In this document: positions 16,267 through 25,374 of the stretch, piece after piece
Layout: the number at the start of each line of letters is the position of its first letter
Position numbering within the stretch: the first letter of the stretch is position 1
Source: Treponema sp.
GTDB lineage: Bacteria > Spirochaetota > Spirochaetia > Treponematales > Treponemataceae
Direction of reading: 5' to 3'
Assembly: GCA_024402565.1 (NCBI GenBank)
Contig: JAKSTM010000001.1
Coordinates: 1-64,000, forward strand
Length of the DNA: 64,000 nucleotides
Notes under the pieces: model-generated
Database searches by the model: none
What the model was told of the DNA's origin: nothing
What the model saw: the letters and a program-made list of their open reading frames with translations, nothing else
Made by a program: the position numbers and the translations under genes

Positions 16267-17556
16267 TCAGAATGTGATGATTTCTTCAAAAACCTGGATG
16301 GCAAACTGATCTGTCATCCCGGAAATATACTCCACACAACATTTTTCATAAGAGGTATTGTCATGAATATCGAAAACTTGAGGAGTGTTGTAGTGGAGTA
16401 TTTTTTTTCTGTCGATGTTTGAATGCTTTACTGAATCAAAATATTGATAGTTAGAATGTTTGATAATCCAGTCTTCAAAAGTCGATCCAAGTTTAGGATA
16501 CAATTTCAAAGCCTGTCCAACCCGTCCGTTCTGGACAAAAACTTCAGCCTTCATTAAAGTGCGCCAGATCGTGTTGATTACATTTTCTGCGTAGTTCTGG
16601 AATTCTTCAAGTCTCCAGTGACTGTAAATATTTGCAAAACTGAAACGCTTGATTTCTGTAATGAATTTAAAATATTCTGGACTGAAACATAAGCCTTTTT
16701 CCGGACTAGATTCATTACATAAATCAACAATCATGTCGTTTATTAAAACTGTTGTGTTGATTGCTTTTCCGCTTCGCATGGCATGCTGGGCGCCTTTGTG
16801 TTCAAAGCCAAGAGTTCCTGCAACAATTTCGCGAAGCTGGCGGTAAGATGCCGAATCGATTATGTGATAGGCGCGTGCGTCTTCAAGGTCGCGGCCAAGG
16901 AATGCAATTTTATCTGCAATTTTTACAACGCAGCCTTCCCATGTGAATGGCTGGATAAAGCCCGGACGGGTCATTGAATAAAGATCGATGGCTTTGTCAC
17001 GTGGACGGACACCCTGCTGGTCAATTTCGCCGCAGTGACAGATAAGTCCGTCGCGAACTGCGTAGGTTAAATTCAAAGGCTGTTCAATGCCGTCAGGGTC
17101 GGGGAGGGTTTCGATATAATCCGCAAAGAAAAGAGAATTACGTTCGTGCCAGAATTTTTTAGGGGCATTTCCCCCTTCTTTTTGAGGAACCAGTTTGTTT
17201 AGAACATCTTCTCCAAAATGACCAAATGGAGCGTGCCCCATATCGTGTCCTAATGCAATTGCTTCTGTAAGCTGTGCGTTTAATCCAAGGTGCTGTGCAA
17301 TTGTTTTGGAAACAGATGCTACATGAAGAACGTGTTCCATGCGGGTACAGATGTGATCATTGTGTGGAGCAAAGAAAACTTGAGTTTTGTGCTTCATACG
17401 GCGAAATGCCTGGCTATGAAGAATGCGTGTATAGTCACGTTCGAAAGGATCACGGATGTCATTTCCACGTCCATAAAGTTCAATTTCACGTTTTATTGAT
17501 TCATTCCATTTTGGGTTTTGAGAATCAATTTTTTCCTGAATAAAAGCGTCTTTCAT
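16267..17556 (-). CDS. dgt: Deoxyguanosinetriphosphate triphosphohydrolase-like protein (dGTPase)
   Basis: A 429-residue HD-superfamily protein. The dGTPase N-terminal signature RDPFERDYTRILHSQAFRRMKHKTQVF is followed by the metal-binding HD site TRMEHVLHVASVSKTI and IALGHDMGHAPFGHFGE. It hydrolyses dNTPs to nucleosides and triphosphate and so tunes dNTP pools. SD AAAGGA precedes ATG 17556. It is separated by 26 bp from the upstream FliL-like gene and is probably part of the hflX transcript. Confidence 0.9.
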   Translation of the reverse strand: MKDAFIQEKIDSQNPKWNESIKREIELYGRGNDIRDPFERDYTRILHSQAFRRMKHKTQVFFAPHNDHICTRMEHVLHVASVSKTIAQHLGLNAQLTEAIALGHDMGHAPFGHFGEDVLNKLVPQKEGGNAPKKFWHERNSLFFADYIETLPDPDGIEQPLNLTYAVRDGLICHCGEIDQQGVRPRDKAIDLYSMTRPGFIQPFTWEGCVVKIADKIAFLGRDLEDARAYHIIDSASYRQLREIVAGTLGFEHKGAQHAMRSGKAINTTVLINDMIVDLCNESSPEKGLCFSPEYFKFITEIKRFSFANIYSHWRLEEFQNYAENVINTIWRTLMKAEVFVQNGRVGQALKLYPKLGSTFEDWIIKHSNYQYFDSVKHSNIDRKKILHYNTPQVFDIHDNTSYEKCCVEYISGMTDQFAIQVFEEIITF

Positions 17557-17582
17557 TATATGGTCCTTTCGTTGGTATTTGT

Positions 17583-18047
17583 TTATTGTAAGAAAATGTA
17601 TTCACTGAAATATACTGCAGAAATTTTTCCAAGTGTAAATTGATTGTTAATTTCTTCCAGAAGATCATTTTTAATTTTGGGTTCGGTCATTTCAAAAAGT
17701 TCCTTCTGTGAGTAATTAGTAAAATAGTTTTTTATTATACTTTTAATAATAAGTCGCTTTCTGGAAATTTCTTCAAAAAAAACGGTGTCATTTTCCGGAT
17801 AACTGAGCCAAGGAGTAATGATTATAGTGGTATTTTCTTTTGTGGAAGAACGAATTTGACCTAAATCAGAGTAGGCAGCAATTTTATCTGTTGTGTGTTT
17901 GTTTAGTGATGATATTGAAGCCGGACTTGGATCTGAGTTTCTTAACTCTTCTGAAGGACGGTGTCCGTTAAGTAACCCAAAGACCGTTCCCAACAGAATC
18001 ACCACACACAAAAATATTATGACTCCAACCAGTATTTTATCTTTCAT
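17583..18047 (-). CDS. FliL-like membrane protein
   Basis: I use ATG 18047 (MKDKILVGVIIFL; AGG about 6 nt upstream), giving 154 residues; an ATG at 18068 would lie inside the hflX end without an SD. One N-terminal membrane helix (about 4-24), a Ser/Pro/Asn linker, then a domain with FliL features: TTIIITPWLSYPEND, RKRLIIKSIIKNYFTNYSQKEL and KNDLLEEINNQFTLGKISAVYFSEYIF. FliL supports stator function at the flagellar motor. No flagellar gene lies nearby, so it may be a second copy or a paralogue with another membrane role. The call is by pattern. Confidence 0.65.
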   Translation of the reverse strand: MKDKILVGVIIFLCVVILLGTVFGLLNGHRPSEELRNSDPSPASISSLNKHTTDKIAAYSDLGQIRSSTKENTTIIITPWLSYPENDTVFFEEISRKRLIIKSIIKNYFTNYSQKELFEMTEPKIKNDLLEEINNQFTLGKISAVYFSEYIFLQ

Positions 18048-18054
18048 ACAAAAC

Positions 18055-19299
18055 CTATTCTTTAACATAAGGGCTCAGTAATGCAAGAAGTCGTCCTGTT
18101 GCTCTGGTAGAAATATGAACACCGTCATCAAGCCATTCTTCTTTCTCTATACATCCTGCTTTTTTAAGTTCATTAATTAATGACATCTGACTCATAGGAA
18201 TGATGTAATCCGCTGATTCTCCAAGAAGAGTGTCATAGATTTTATCTTTTAGTTCATCAAATCCCCATTGATCTTTTGCAGAAACACATAATGCATCAGG
18301 AAATTTCATTCTGAGTTTCTGAAGATTTTCTTCGGCTTCGTCTTTTGCTTTGTCGAATTTGTTTAGAAGAATAAGCCGCGGATTCTTATCTGCGTCGATT
18401 TCTTCCAGAACGTCACATACAGTTTCATATTGTTCAAGTGCTTCAGGATCGGCAGAGTCTAAAACTATCAGAAGAAGATCAGCAAATGTGGCTTCTTCAA
18501 GAGTTGATTTAAATGCATCGATGAGTGAGTGAGGCAGGTTCGAGATGAATCCAACAGTATCTGTAATTAATACAGAAGATCCATCATTCATAGGAAGTTT
18601 TCTTGTAGTCGGATCCAGGGTTGCAAAAAGCTGGTCTTCTACAAAAGCTTCACTTCCTGTAAGTGCGTTTAATAAACTTGATTTACCGGCATTTGTGTAA
18701 CCAACAAGAGCGCATGCAGGAAATTTCCCACGAGATTTTCTCTGTGTCTGACGGTTTACTTCTACTTCAAGAAGTTCTTTTTTTACAGCCTGAATTTTTT
18801 CGCGAACTTTTCGTGAATCCAATTCAAGTTGTGTTTCTCCGGAACCTTTGTTTCCAAAAGCACCACCACGCTGACGACTCATATCCCGATTCATGTGTGC
18901 AAGTCGTGGTAATGAATATTGAAGTCGTGCAAGATCAACTTGAAGAACTGCTTCTCGGGTTAATGCTCTGGAAGCGAAAATACGAATAATAACTTCCTGG
19001 CGGTCGAAACATGAAAGGTTTGTCAGTTCCTCCCAGTTTCTTTGTTTTCTTGGTTCAAGATTAAAATCGAATATAATGCAGTCTGCTTCAATAGAGTGGG
19101 CAAGTTCATTTATTTCCTGTGCCTTACCAGTTCCCATACCATATGCCGGGTGTATTTCAAGTCTTGTAAGAGTAAGGCGCTGAATAACTTCGTATCCTAA
19201 GGTGCGGACAAGACCTTTCAGTTCCTGGAGGTCATTTCCTGGTTCACCAACTAAAAGGGCGCGGGGTACACGTTCCATTTCTTCTTTTACTTCTACCAT
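18055..19299 (-). CDS. hflX: Ribosome-associated GTPase HflX
   Basis: A 414-residue protein. The N-terminal HflX domain has the HPAYGMGTGKAQEI signature. A coiled region with RQRGGAFGNKGSGETQLELD follows. The G domain has G1 GYTNAGKSSLLNAL, G3 ITDTVGFISNLPH, G4 NKFDKAKD and G5 VSAKD. It binds the 50S subunit and splits stalled or hibernating ribosomes. SD GGGAGGA sits 5-6 nt before ATG 19299. It is first in a likely hflX - fliL-like - dgt transcript. Confidence 0.93.
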   Translation of the reverse strand: MVEVKEEMERVPRALLVGEPGNDLQELKGLVRTLGYEVIQRLTLTRLEIHPAYGMGTGKAQEINELAHSIEADCIIFDFNLEPRKQRNWEELTNLSCFDRQEVIIRIFASRALTREAVLQVDLARLQYSLPRLAHMNRDMSRQRGGAFGNKGSGETQLELDSRKVREKIQAVKKELLEVEVNRQTQRKSRGKFPACALVGYTNAGKSSLLNALTGSEAFVEDQLFATLDPTTRKLPMNDGSSVLITDTVGFISNLPHSLIDAFKSTLEEATFADLLLIVLDSADPEALEQYETVCDVLEEIDADKNPRLILLNKFDKAKDEAEENLQKLRMKFPDALCVSAKDQWGFDELKDKIYDTLLGESADYIIPMSQMSLINELKKAGCIEKEEWLDDGVHISTRATGRLLALLSPYVKE

Positions 19300-19421
19300 T
19301 TAAGTCCTCCCATTTGTTTATAATTATAGCATTTTCTGAGAGAAAAGTGAAAAAAGAAATACTTTAATAAAATCCAGAAAATGAATTAAGGAAGGTACTT
19401 AATTATTTTTACTTTTTTTTC

Positions 19422-19427
19422 TATAAT
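19422..19427 (+). promoter_or_regulatory. -10 box placed for a leaderless gatC mRNA
   Basis: TATAAT ends 7 nt before the gatC ATG at 19435, and no purine-rich SD lies between. A weak -35 (TTAATT at 19399) is 17 bp upstream. Transcription from this box would start at or next to the A of the ATG. Confidence 0.5.
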
Positions 19428-19434
19428 AAACATT

Positions 19435-19743
19435 ATGAGTACACATAAAGAAATAAATGAAGAAGTTTTGAATAATCTTCTTTATCTTTCACGTCTTTCT
19501 CCGGAAAGTACAAATATTGATATTTTGAAAAAACAGGTTGACGATATCGTAGGATATTTTGAAATTCTTTCAAAATACGATGATTCTGAAAATCCATATG
19601 ATGCATATCCTTCTACAGTTGCGGAAAAACTTCGAGAAGATGAAGTGGTTGCAGGACTTGAAATGCACGATGTAAAAAATGTATCTGAAAATTTCATGGA
19701 CGGATACTTCCAGGTTCCAAAAGTTCTTGGGGAGGGTGCGTAA
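19435..19743 (+). CDS. gatC: Asp/Glu-tRNA amidotransferase subunit C
   Basis: A 102-residue GatC: LNNLLYLSRLSPES, VDDIVGYFEILSKYD, LREDEVVAG and the C-terminal ENFMDGYFQVPKVLGE that wraps around GatA. GatCAB converts Glu-tRNA(Gln) and Asp-tRNA(Asn) to the amides. A tRNA-Gln gene lies 3 kb downstream. gatB is not in the window. The start codon has no SD and sits directly behind a TATAAT box. Confidence 0.9.
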   Translation: MSTHKEINEEVLNNLLYLSRLSPESTNIDILKKQVDDIVGYFEILSKYDDSENPYDAYPSTVAEKLREDEVVAGLEMHDVKNVSENFMDGYFQVPKVLGEGA

Positions 19744-19792
19744 GGGCGTTAAAAAACGCGGATTAAGGAGCGTTTTAGCCCGGTGTTAAATA

Positions 19793-19817
19793 TGGAAACT
19801 TGCTGTGCAAGTTTTCC
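19793..19817. other. Hairpin between gatC and gatA
   Basis: GGAAACTTGC-TGT-GCAAGTTTTCC forms a stem with a single bulged base. A smaller GCGTT-AAAA-AACGC hairpin lies just before it (about 19744-19758). No U-tract follows, so attenuation is doubtful; processing or differential stability is possible. Confidence 0.45.
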
Positions 19818-19859
19818 TAATAACAGAAATATCCATATTTTATGAGGATAGAAAAAATT

Positions 19860-21329
19860 ATGACAATCAATGAAACAAGAAATAAATTAAAAAATGGTGA
19901 AATAACAAGTAAGTCTCTTGTAGAAAGCCTTGTTAAGACTTTTGAAGAAGATAAATCTTCGGCAATGCCTCTTAATGCATTTCTTGAAATGTATGACGAT
20001 GTTATCTCTAAAGCAGAAGCTTGTGATAAAGAAATTGCGACAGCCCGTGCAGCAGGTGCTGATGCTGTTGAAAAGCTTTTTGAAGAAAAACCACTTCTTG
20101 GACTTCCTTTTGCAAATAAAGATAATATTTCTGTTCGTGGAAAGCATCTGACTTGTGCTTCAAAAATTCTTGAAGGTTATGTTGCACCATATAATGCAAC
20201 TGTAATCAGTCGACTCGAAGAAAAGGGAGCCATTCCTCTTGGACGCTGTAATCAGGATGAATTCGCTATGGGTTCTTCTACTGAATATTCATGCTACGGA
20301 CCAACACGTAACCCTGTGAATAGAGAATATGTTTCAGGCGGTAGTTCTGGTGGATCTGCATCGGCAGTTGCCGCAAATATGGCAGTGTTTGGTCTTGGTA
20401 CTGAAACTGGTGGATCTGTTCGTCTTCCTGCAAGTTATTGTGGAATTTACGGTCTTAAAACAACTTACGGTGTTCTTTCACGCTGGGGTGTTGTAGCATA
20501 TGGTTCATCACTTGATCAGGTTGGACTTTTGGGACATTCTCCAAAAGACATTGCTGAACCTTTAAGCTATATGGCTGGTGAAGATTTCTACGATGATACA
20601 TCTGCAGATCTTCCAAACGCTGCTAATCTTAAAAATCTTACAGCAATGAGCGATGATGAAATAAAAGCTCTTAAAATTGCAATTCCAAAACAGTTTCTTG
20701 AAACAAAAGGTCTTGATCCTGAAGTAGGCGAAAAGTTTGCTGAAACAAGAACTTGGTTTGAATCAAAAGGTGCTTCAATTACAGAAGTTGACCTTCCGGT
20801 TCTTGATGCTTCAATTGCTGCTTATTACGTTATTGCTCTTTCAGAAGCTGCTTCTAACCTTTCTCGTTTCGACGGAATCCGTTATGGTGGACGTGTTGAT
20901 AATGGAAATGGTTATGATGAACTTTATGTTGATACCCGTTCAACTGGCTTTGGTCCTGAAGTAAAACGCCGTATCGTAATCGGAAACTATGTTCTTTCAG
21001 AACAGTTCTCGGGAACAACATACAAAAAAGGAATGACAGTTCGCGCTCGTATTCAGAAAGAAATGGCAGAACTGTTTAAGACATATGACATTGTTCTTTG
21101 TCCAACATGTCCAACACCAGCTTTTAAACTTGGACAGAAGGTTGATGATCCTTTGGAAATGTATCTTTCTGATATGTATACAGTTTTTGTAAACCTGGCA
21201 CGTATTACTTCAATCAGTGTTCCTGCAGGATTTACAAAAGCAGGTCTTCCTGTTGGTATGCAGTTCGCAGGTCCTATGTTTGGAGAAGAAAAAATTCTTC
21301 GCCTGGCTCAGAGCTGGTATGAAAAATAA
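19860..21329 (+). CDS. gatA: Asp/Glu-tRNA amidotransferase subunit A
   Basis: 489 residues from ATG 19860 (GAGGA 11 nt upstream; an ATG at 19842 has no SD). This is an amidase-signature enzyme. The catalytic Lys is in PFANKDNISVRG, and the cis-Ser/Ser pair is in YVSGGSSGGSASAVAANMAVFGLGTETGGSVRLPA. It hydrolyses glutamine and channels ammonia to GatB. It is separated from gatC by a 116-bp spacer containing hairpins and ends in a strong terminator. Confidence 0.95.
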   Translation: MTINETRNKLKNGEITSKSLVESLVKTFEEDKSSAMPLNAFLEMYDDVISKAEACDKEIATARAAGADAVEKLFEEKPLLGLPFANKDNISVRGKHLTCASKILEGYVAPYNATVISRLEEKGAIPLGRCNQDEFAMGSSTEYSCYGPTRNPVNREYVSGGSSGGSASAVAANMAVFGLGTETGGSVRLPASYCGIYGLKTTYGVLSRWGVVAYGSSLDQVGLLGHSPKDIAEPLSYMAGEDFYDDTSADLPNAANLKNLTAMSDDEIKALKIAIPKQFLETKGLDPEVGEKFAETRTWFESKGASITEVDLPVLDASIAAYYVIALSEAASNLSRFDGIRYGGRVDNGNGYDELYVDTRSTGFGPEVKRRIVIGNYVLSEQFSGTTYKKGMTVRARIQKEMAELFKTYDIVLCPTCPTPAFKLGQKVDDPLEMYLSDMYTVFVNLARITSISVPAGFTKAGLPVGMQFAGPMFGEEKILRLAQSWYEK

Positions 21330-21351
21330 CAGAAATTAATATTTTTCTTGA

Positions 21352-21380
21352 AATGGCACTGTAAAGTGCCATTTTTTTTT
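21352..21380 (+). terminator. Rho-independent terminator after gatA
   Basis: AATGGCACT-GTAA-AGTGCCATT (9-bp perfect stem, 4-nt loop) followed by a run of T. It closes the gatCA transcript before the ispE promoter. Confidence 0.9.
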
Positions 21381-21395
21381 GTTTTTCTTTTTTTC

Positions 21396-21424
21396 TTGCG
21401 TGGTGTGAATTCCCGTTGTAAAAT
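21396..21424 (+). promoter_or_regulatory. ispE promoter, predicted to give a leaderless mRNA
   Basis: -35 TTGCGT (21396-21401), 17-bp spacer, -10 TAAAAT (21419-21424). Six bases separate the -10 box from the ispE ATG, so the seventh base, the A of ATG, is the expected start of transcription. No SD is present. Confidence 0.55.
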
Positions 21425-21430
21425 TAAACT

Positions 21431-22318
21431 ATGTTGTGTGAACTACCTGTACGTGCTTATGCAAAAGTGAACTTTGGTCTAAATGTTCTTCCTTTGCAGA
21501 CAAGCGGTGTAAATGCAGGATTCCACAATATAGAAAGTATTTTTCAGACAGTTGATTTGTTTGATGAATTGGTAGTTACAAAGCAGGCAGGTAATGTCAA
21601 AACTTGTACTGTATGTTGTGATTCCATGGAACTGCCTGAAGAAAATACTTTGACCCTTGCTTTTAGAGCCTTTTCTGAAGTTACCGGAAAGAATGATTTT
21701 GGAATTCATGTTCAACTGAATAAAGGAATTCCTTCTGGTGGCGGACTTGGGGGAGGTTCCAGTGATGGTGCATCATTAATAAAAGTGTTGGAAAGCCTTT
21801 ACAACATTAAACTTACCGAAAGTCAGCTTTCTGAAATAGCTGCAAAAATCGGAAGTGATGTTTTCTTTTTTACCCGTTGTAATGAAAATGGAACTGGATG
21901 CGCTCTGGTTTCCGGTCGGGGAGAAATAGTAAAGAATATTCAGGGGCGGACAGATTTGTTTCTGCTCTTGGTTTTTCCGGGAGTAAGTAGTTCTACAAAA
22001 ACTGCGTATTCTCTGATTGATGAAATGTATGAAAGGAGTGAAGTGCCTTTGAGTCCTGATTTCTCGTGTTACGAAGAAATCTATCGGGGTAATCCAGCTT
22101 CCTGGTCCTTTATAAATACTTTTACGCCTGTTATTTCTAAGGAATATCCAGAAATTGCCAGTGCGTTAAAATGTGTCCGTGAATCTGGCGCCGTTTATTC
22201 TGAAGTATCGGGATCCGGCTCTACGGTTTTCGGAGTTTTTACATGTGAACAACAAGCTGAAACTGCAAAAAGTCTGCTTGGTGATAAATGGAGCTGTAAA
22301 GTCTGCAGGACTTTATAA
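21431..22318 (+). CDS. ispE: 4-diphosphocytidyl-2-C-methyl-D-erythritol kinase
   Basis: A 295-residue GHMP kinase. The N-terminal Lys/Asn substrate site is [12 protein letters not shown]. The ATP loop is [18 protein letters not shown] (about 98-115), and the C-terminal GHMP motif is [14 protein letters not shown]. It phosphorylates CDP-methylerythritol in the MEP isoprenoid pathway. miaA, which uses the DMAPP product, is elsewhere in this window. spoVG follows 25 bp downstream. Confidence 0.93.
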   Translation: MLCELPVRAYAKVNFGLNVLPLQTSGVNAGFHNIESIFQTVDLFDELVVTKQAGNVKTCTVCCDSMELPEENTLTLAFRAFSEVTGKNDFGIHVQLNKGIPSGGGLGGGSSDGASLIKVLESLYNIKLTESQLSEIAAKIGSDVFFFTRCNENGTGCALVSGRGEIVKNIQGRTDLFLLLVFPGVSSSTKTAYSLIDEMYERSEVPLSPDFSCYEEIYRGNPASWSFINTFTPVISKEYPEIASALKCVRESGAVYSEVSGSGSTVFGVFTCEQQAETAKSLLGDKWSCKVCRTL

Positions 22319-22343
22319 ATTTCACGTTCTTGGAGGATCTCTT

Positions 22344-22628
22344 ATGCAGATTACTGAACTTAGAATTAGAAAAGTGGAAGACGAAGGAAAACTTCGCGCT
22401 TATGTTACTGTAACATTTGACAACTGTTTTGTTGTGCACAATGTAAAAATTATTGATGGAAAAAGCGGACTTTTTATCGCTATGCCAAGTCGTAAGACTG
22501 CAAATGGGGAATACAAAGACGTAGCTCATCCAATCAGTCCAGATTTCCGTACAGAACTTCAGGATAAAATTCTGGCAGAATATAATGCCGGACATTTCCT
22601 TACCGGCGAAGACGCTGACGCTGAATAA
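22344..22628 (+). CDS. spoVG: SpoVG regulatory nucleic-acid-binding protein
   Basis: 94 residues from ATG 22344 (GGAGG 7 nt upstream). The SpoVG core is [20 protein letters not shown], then [23 protein letters not shown] and [13 protein letters not shown]. Despite the name it is not sporulation-specific; in Borrelia it binds DNA and RNA and controls other genes. It is probably co-transcribed with ispE, an arrangement I recall from several bacteria. Confidence 0.95.
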   Translation: MQITELRIRKVEDEGKLRAYVTVTFDNCFVVHNVKIIDGKSGLFIAMPSRKTANGEYKDVAHPISPDFRTELQDKILAEYNAGHFLTGEDADAE

Positions 22629-22661
22629 ACATTACTTTATTGATTTTGTAAATTTTTCTCA

Positions 22662-22700
22662 TTGATTTGAACACGGTTTTGTAGTACACTGTGTTCAAAT
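22662..22700 (+). promoter_or_regulatory. tRNA-Gln promoter overlapped by a 10-bp inverted repeat
   Basis: -35 TTGATT (22662-22667), 17-bp spacer, -10 TACACT (22685-22690). A perfect inverted repeat ATTTGAACAC/GTGTTCAAAT (22665-22674 and 22691-22700) brackets the -10 box, with the second arm covering the expected start of transcription. It could be an operator; as a hairpin its 16-nt loop and lack of a U-tract make it a poor terminator for spoVG. Confidence 0.5.
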
Positions 22701-22717
22701 ATTGTTGAAATATTTAT

Positions 22718-22788
22718 TCTACTGTTGTGTAAAGGTAGCACACGAGCTTTTGGTGCTCAGAGTCTGGGTTCGATTCCTAGCAGTAGAA
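22718..22788 (+). tRNA. tRNA-Gln (anticodon UUG)
   Basis: A complete cloverleaf. Acceptor TCTACTG pairs with CAGTAGA, the D arm is GTGT/GCAC, the anticodon stem is CGAGC/GCTCA (outermost pair mismatched), the loop TTTTGGT gives anticodon TTG, and the T arm is CTGGG-TTCGATT-CCTAG. The discriminator base is A, and CCA is not encoded. In this organism it is probably charged with Glu and converted by GatCAB. Confidence 0.92.
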
Positions 22789-22874
22789 ATTTTCTTTTCT
22801 TTTTTTATCTTTTCACCGACCCAATTTTCAATTCCTGCGACTATATAAGTGTACGTAAAAATGGCAGGGAGTTT

Positions 22875-24587
22875 ATGACTGAAACAGAATTACTGGAACA
22901 TGCAGACTATCTTCTGAAACTTGCTTTGAGTAAAAATCCAAATATGGATGATGCCGAAGATCTTGTTTCGGAAACACTTATTTCCGCACTGAAAACTATA
23001 AGAAGCGGTAAAAAAATCGAAAATCCAAAAGCATTTCTTTCCGGTATTTTGTTTCATAAGTTTACAGACGGGCTTAGAAAGAAATATTCAAAGCCGGTTC
23101 TTTACGAAGGGCTTTCTCCTGATCTTTTTCAGGCCTATGAACCTTCGGTTCTGGACAAAATGATTATGCGTGAAGAAGCGGAAAATATCCGAAAAAGCAT
23201 TGCATCTCAAACCAGAATCTACAGGGAAGTTTTAGTCCGTCACTACATTCATGGCCAGAGTGTAGGAAAAATATCAGAAGAGCTTGGAGTTCCTGTAAAC
23301 ACAGTAAAATCCCGCCTGAATACGGCACGACAGAACGTAAAACAGGAGTTTAATCTTAATATGGAAAAATTTGAAAAAGAAAGTTATGAGCCTCAGTGGC
23401 TTACAGTCGGTGTTTCGGGAGTAGTTGATAATCCTGACTTCAGCCCTTTTGAAATGGTTAATGAGGATAGAATTGCACAGAATCTTTTGATTCTTGCTTA
23501 TGAAAATCCAGTTACAATTCCGGAGCTTGCAGGGGCAATCGGAATTTCTGTTGCTTATATTGAACCTGTTATTGACCGCCTTTTGGAATATGATTTTATG
23601 AAAAAAACTGGTGATAAAGTTGCCACTAATTTTGTAATTTACAAAGACGAGGATTATATAGAGTCTGCAAAATATGACAAAGCTCTTGCAGAAAAACTTT
23701 ATCGTCCTTTATGGGAAGATTTTCAACCAGTTCTTGGAAAACTTCGGAGTCAGGAGTTTTACGAACGCCAGGGAACGGATGCAAAAACTTCTCTTGAGTT
23801 TTACACAATGCTCATGAGCCTTCAGTATATTAATGCCAAAATGACTCTTGAACGAAGAGGTTTGAAGTTTGGTCTTAATATGAATGAAAGTGATGATTTC
23901 TATATTCCTCATAAAGGCTGGCATGGTTATGCATTAGGAAATCTTTATACAACTGATTTCAGATATGATTGGGATTATTTTACTGGTTATCTTTGTACAC
24001 GGCTTAATGGATGTCATACTGTGGAAATTCCTGATTATAAAGGATTAAAGTCTATTGCAACTCATGCATATGATATTTCCTGTGGCTGGACTTTCAGCAG
24101 ATGGTATTCTTTGCCGGCACCACTTTCAGATACTTCAGTTGCAAAGGCTTTGTATGCGATTTATTCTGGAACCGAAGAAGATTTATGTGTAATCAATTCC
24201 CGTTTTTTTGAAGATATTGAAGAACTTGAAGCCCTTAAGATTCTCAGAAGTGAAAAAGTGTCAGAAACAGAAAACAAGCTTTTTGTGAATATTCCTGTTT
24301 TGACTGAAACTGAACATAAATGGCTGAAATCGGAAATCATTTTTGAAACAATCAATGGGCTTTATGAAAAATACAAAGAAGACTTCCAGGTGTTTTTCCA
24401 GCATCCAGTGAAAGTTCCGGAGCACCTTAAGGAAATGAAAGACTTTTATGGATATCTTATCCGGGGGTACTGTTTCCCTGTTGCAGTTATGTATCAGATG
24501 ATCTGGAACGGTCTTTATCTTGCAGGAAGAGATTTCCAGAAAGACCCGATTCCTGTTATGGTAATGACTGTTGATGAGAAAAAGTAA
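22875..24587 (+). CDS. ECF-like sigma-70 factor with a ~400-residue C-terminal extension
   Basis: 570 residues from ATG 22875 (AGGGAG directly upstream). Residues about 1-85 fit sigma region 2 (MDDAEDLVSETLISALKTI, NPKAFLSGILFHKFTDGLRKK). Residues about 105-155 fit region 4 (YREVLVRHYIHGQSVGKISEELGVPVNTVKSRLNTAR). The remaining ~400 residues start with a second winged-helix-like segment (PVTIPELAGAIGISVAYIEP, LLEYDFMKKTGDKVATN) and continue into a Trp/Tyr-rich globular domain (HKGWHGYALGNLY, SCGWTFSRWYSLPAPL) that I do not recognise. No anti-sigma factor gene is adjacent; the extension may sense and regulate in cis. A two-component system follows 70 bp downstream. Confidence 0.75.
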   Translation: MTETELLEHADYLLKLALSKNPNMDDAEDLVSETLISALKTIRSGKKIENPKAFLSGILFHKFTDGLRKKYSKPVLYEGLSPDLFQAYEPSVLDKMIMREEAENIRKSIASQTRIYREVLVRHYIHGQSVGKISEELGVPVNTVKSRLNTARQNVKQEFNLNMEKFEKESYEPQWLTVGVSGVVDNPDFSPFEMVNEDRIAQNLLILAYENPVTIPELAGAIGISVAYIEPVIDRLLEYDFMKKTGDKVATNFVIYKDEDYIESAKYDKALAEKLYRPLWEDFQPVLGKLRSQEFYERQGTDAKTSLEFYTMLMSLQYINAKMTLERRGLKFGLNMNESDDFYIPHKGWHGYALGNLYTTDFRYDWDYFTGYLCTRLNGCHTVEIPDYKGLKSIATHAYDISCGWTFSRWYSLPAPLSDTSVAKALYAIYSGTEEDLCVINSRFFEDIEELEALKILRSEKVSETENKLFVNIPVLTETEHKWLKSEIIFETINGLYEKYKEDFQVFFQHPVKVPEHLKEMKDFYGYLIRGYCFPVAVMYQMIWNGLYLAGRDFQKDPIPVMVMTVDEKK

Positions 24588-24657
24588 ATAACTGCCAGTC
24601 TGCATAATGGAAACTCCGGAAATTCCGTGTTAAAATGGAACGAGAGTTATAAAAGTT

Positions 24658-25374
24658 ATGCGGATTGCAATTTGTGAAGATGACCGTCCGTCCAGAGATT
24701 ACGAAGCTAATCTTATTCGCGGATGGGCGGCCCGAAAAAATCTGAATATTACAGTGGATACATTCTCAAGTTCTGAAAACTTTCTTTTTGAAAGCGAAGA
24801 CCGTCTTGAATACGATCTTCTACTTCTTGATATTCAGATGGGAAAAATGAACGGCTTTGAGCTTGCTAAAACTTTGCGAAGCCGTGGTTTTTCAGGTCAG
24901 CTTGCATTTATTACCGGCATAATGGATTATGCTCTCGACGGCTATGAAGTTGGCGCTGTGCGTTACGTTCTGAAACCTGTAAAAGAAGAAAATCTTTTTA
25001 AAATCCTGGACCTTGTTTACGAAGAATTTGAAAAGCGTGCCGACGATAATTTTATTCTTCAAATTGGAAGTGATGTTTCAAAAATACCTTTTGATGACAT
25101 TATTTATGTTGAGGCATCGGGACATTATGTTCATCTTTTGGGAAAAGGTTTTGAAAAAGAATGGAAAGCCACGTTCACTACAGTTTCTGAAAGTTTTGAT
25201 GAAAAAAGATTTTTCTGTCTTCGTCGCGGTCTTCTTGTGAATCTTTCCCATGTTTTAAAAATTACAAAAACTGAATGCACCCTTGATAACGCCGAAGTTC
25301 TTCCTGTTGCAAGAAATAATTATGAGGACTTGAACCGCGCCTTTATAGACTTTTATATGGAAAAAAACGCATGA
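24658..25374 (+). CDS. LytTR-family response regulator
   Basis: A 238-residue protein. The receiver domain has acidic residues ICEDD, the phospho-acceptor Asp in YDLLLLDIQMGKMNGFELA (about 58) and Lys in RYVLKPVKEENL. The C-terminal LytTR DNA-binding domain (about 135-235) has IIYVEASGHYVHLL and the typical FFCLRRGLLVNLSHVLKI. Such regulators bind pairs of direct repeats spaced by two helical turns, and a matching pair occurs at 26252-26287. Its stop overlaps the kinase start (ATGA). The upstream spacer has the small palindrome CGGAAATTCCG (24617-24627). Confidence 0.9.
   Translation: MRIAICEDDRPSRDYEANLIRGWAARKNLNITVDTFSSSENFLFESEDRLEYDLLLLDIQMGKMNGFELAKTLRSRGFSGQLAFITGIMDYALDGYEVGAVRYVLKPVKEENLFKILDLVYEEFEKRADDNFILQIGSDVSKIPFDDIIYVEASGHYVHLLGKGFEKEWKATFTTVSESFDEKRFFCLRRGLLVNLSHVLKITKTECTLDNAEVLPVARNNYEDLNRAFIDFYMEKNA

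Noticed and set aside
4388-19763. Shared AAACGCGGAT near 4388 and 19754 as a repeat family
   Set aside because: Ten bases of similarity without conserved flanks is too little to call a repeat.
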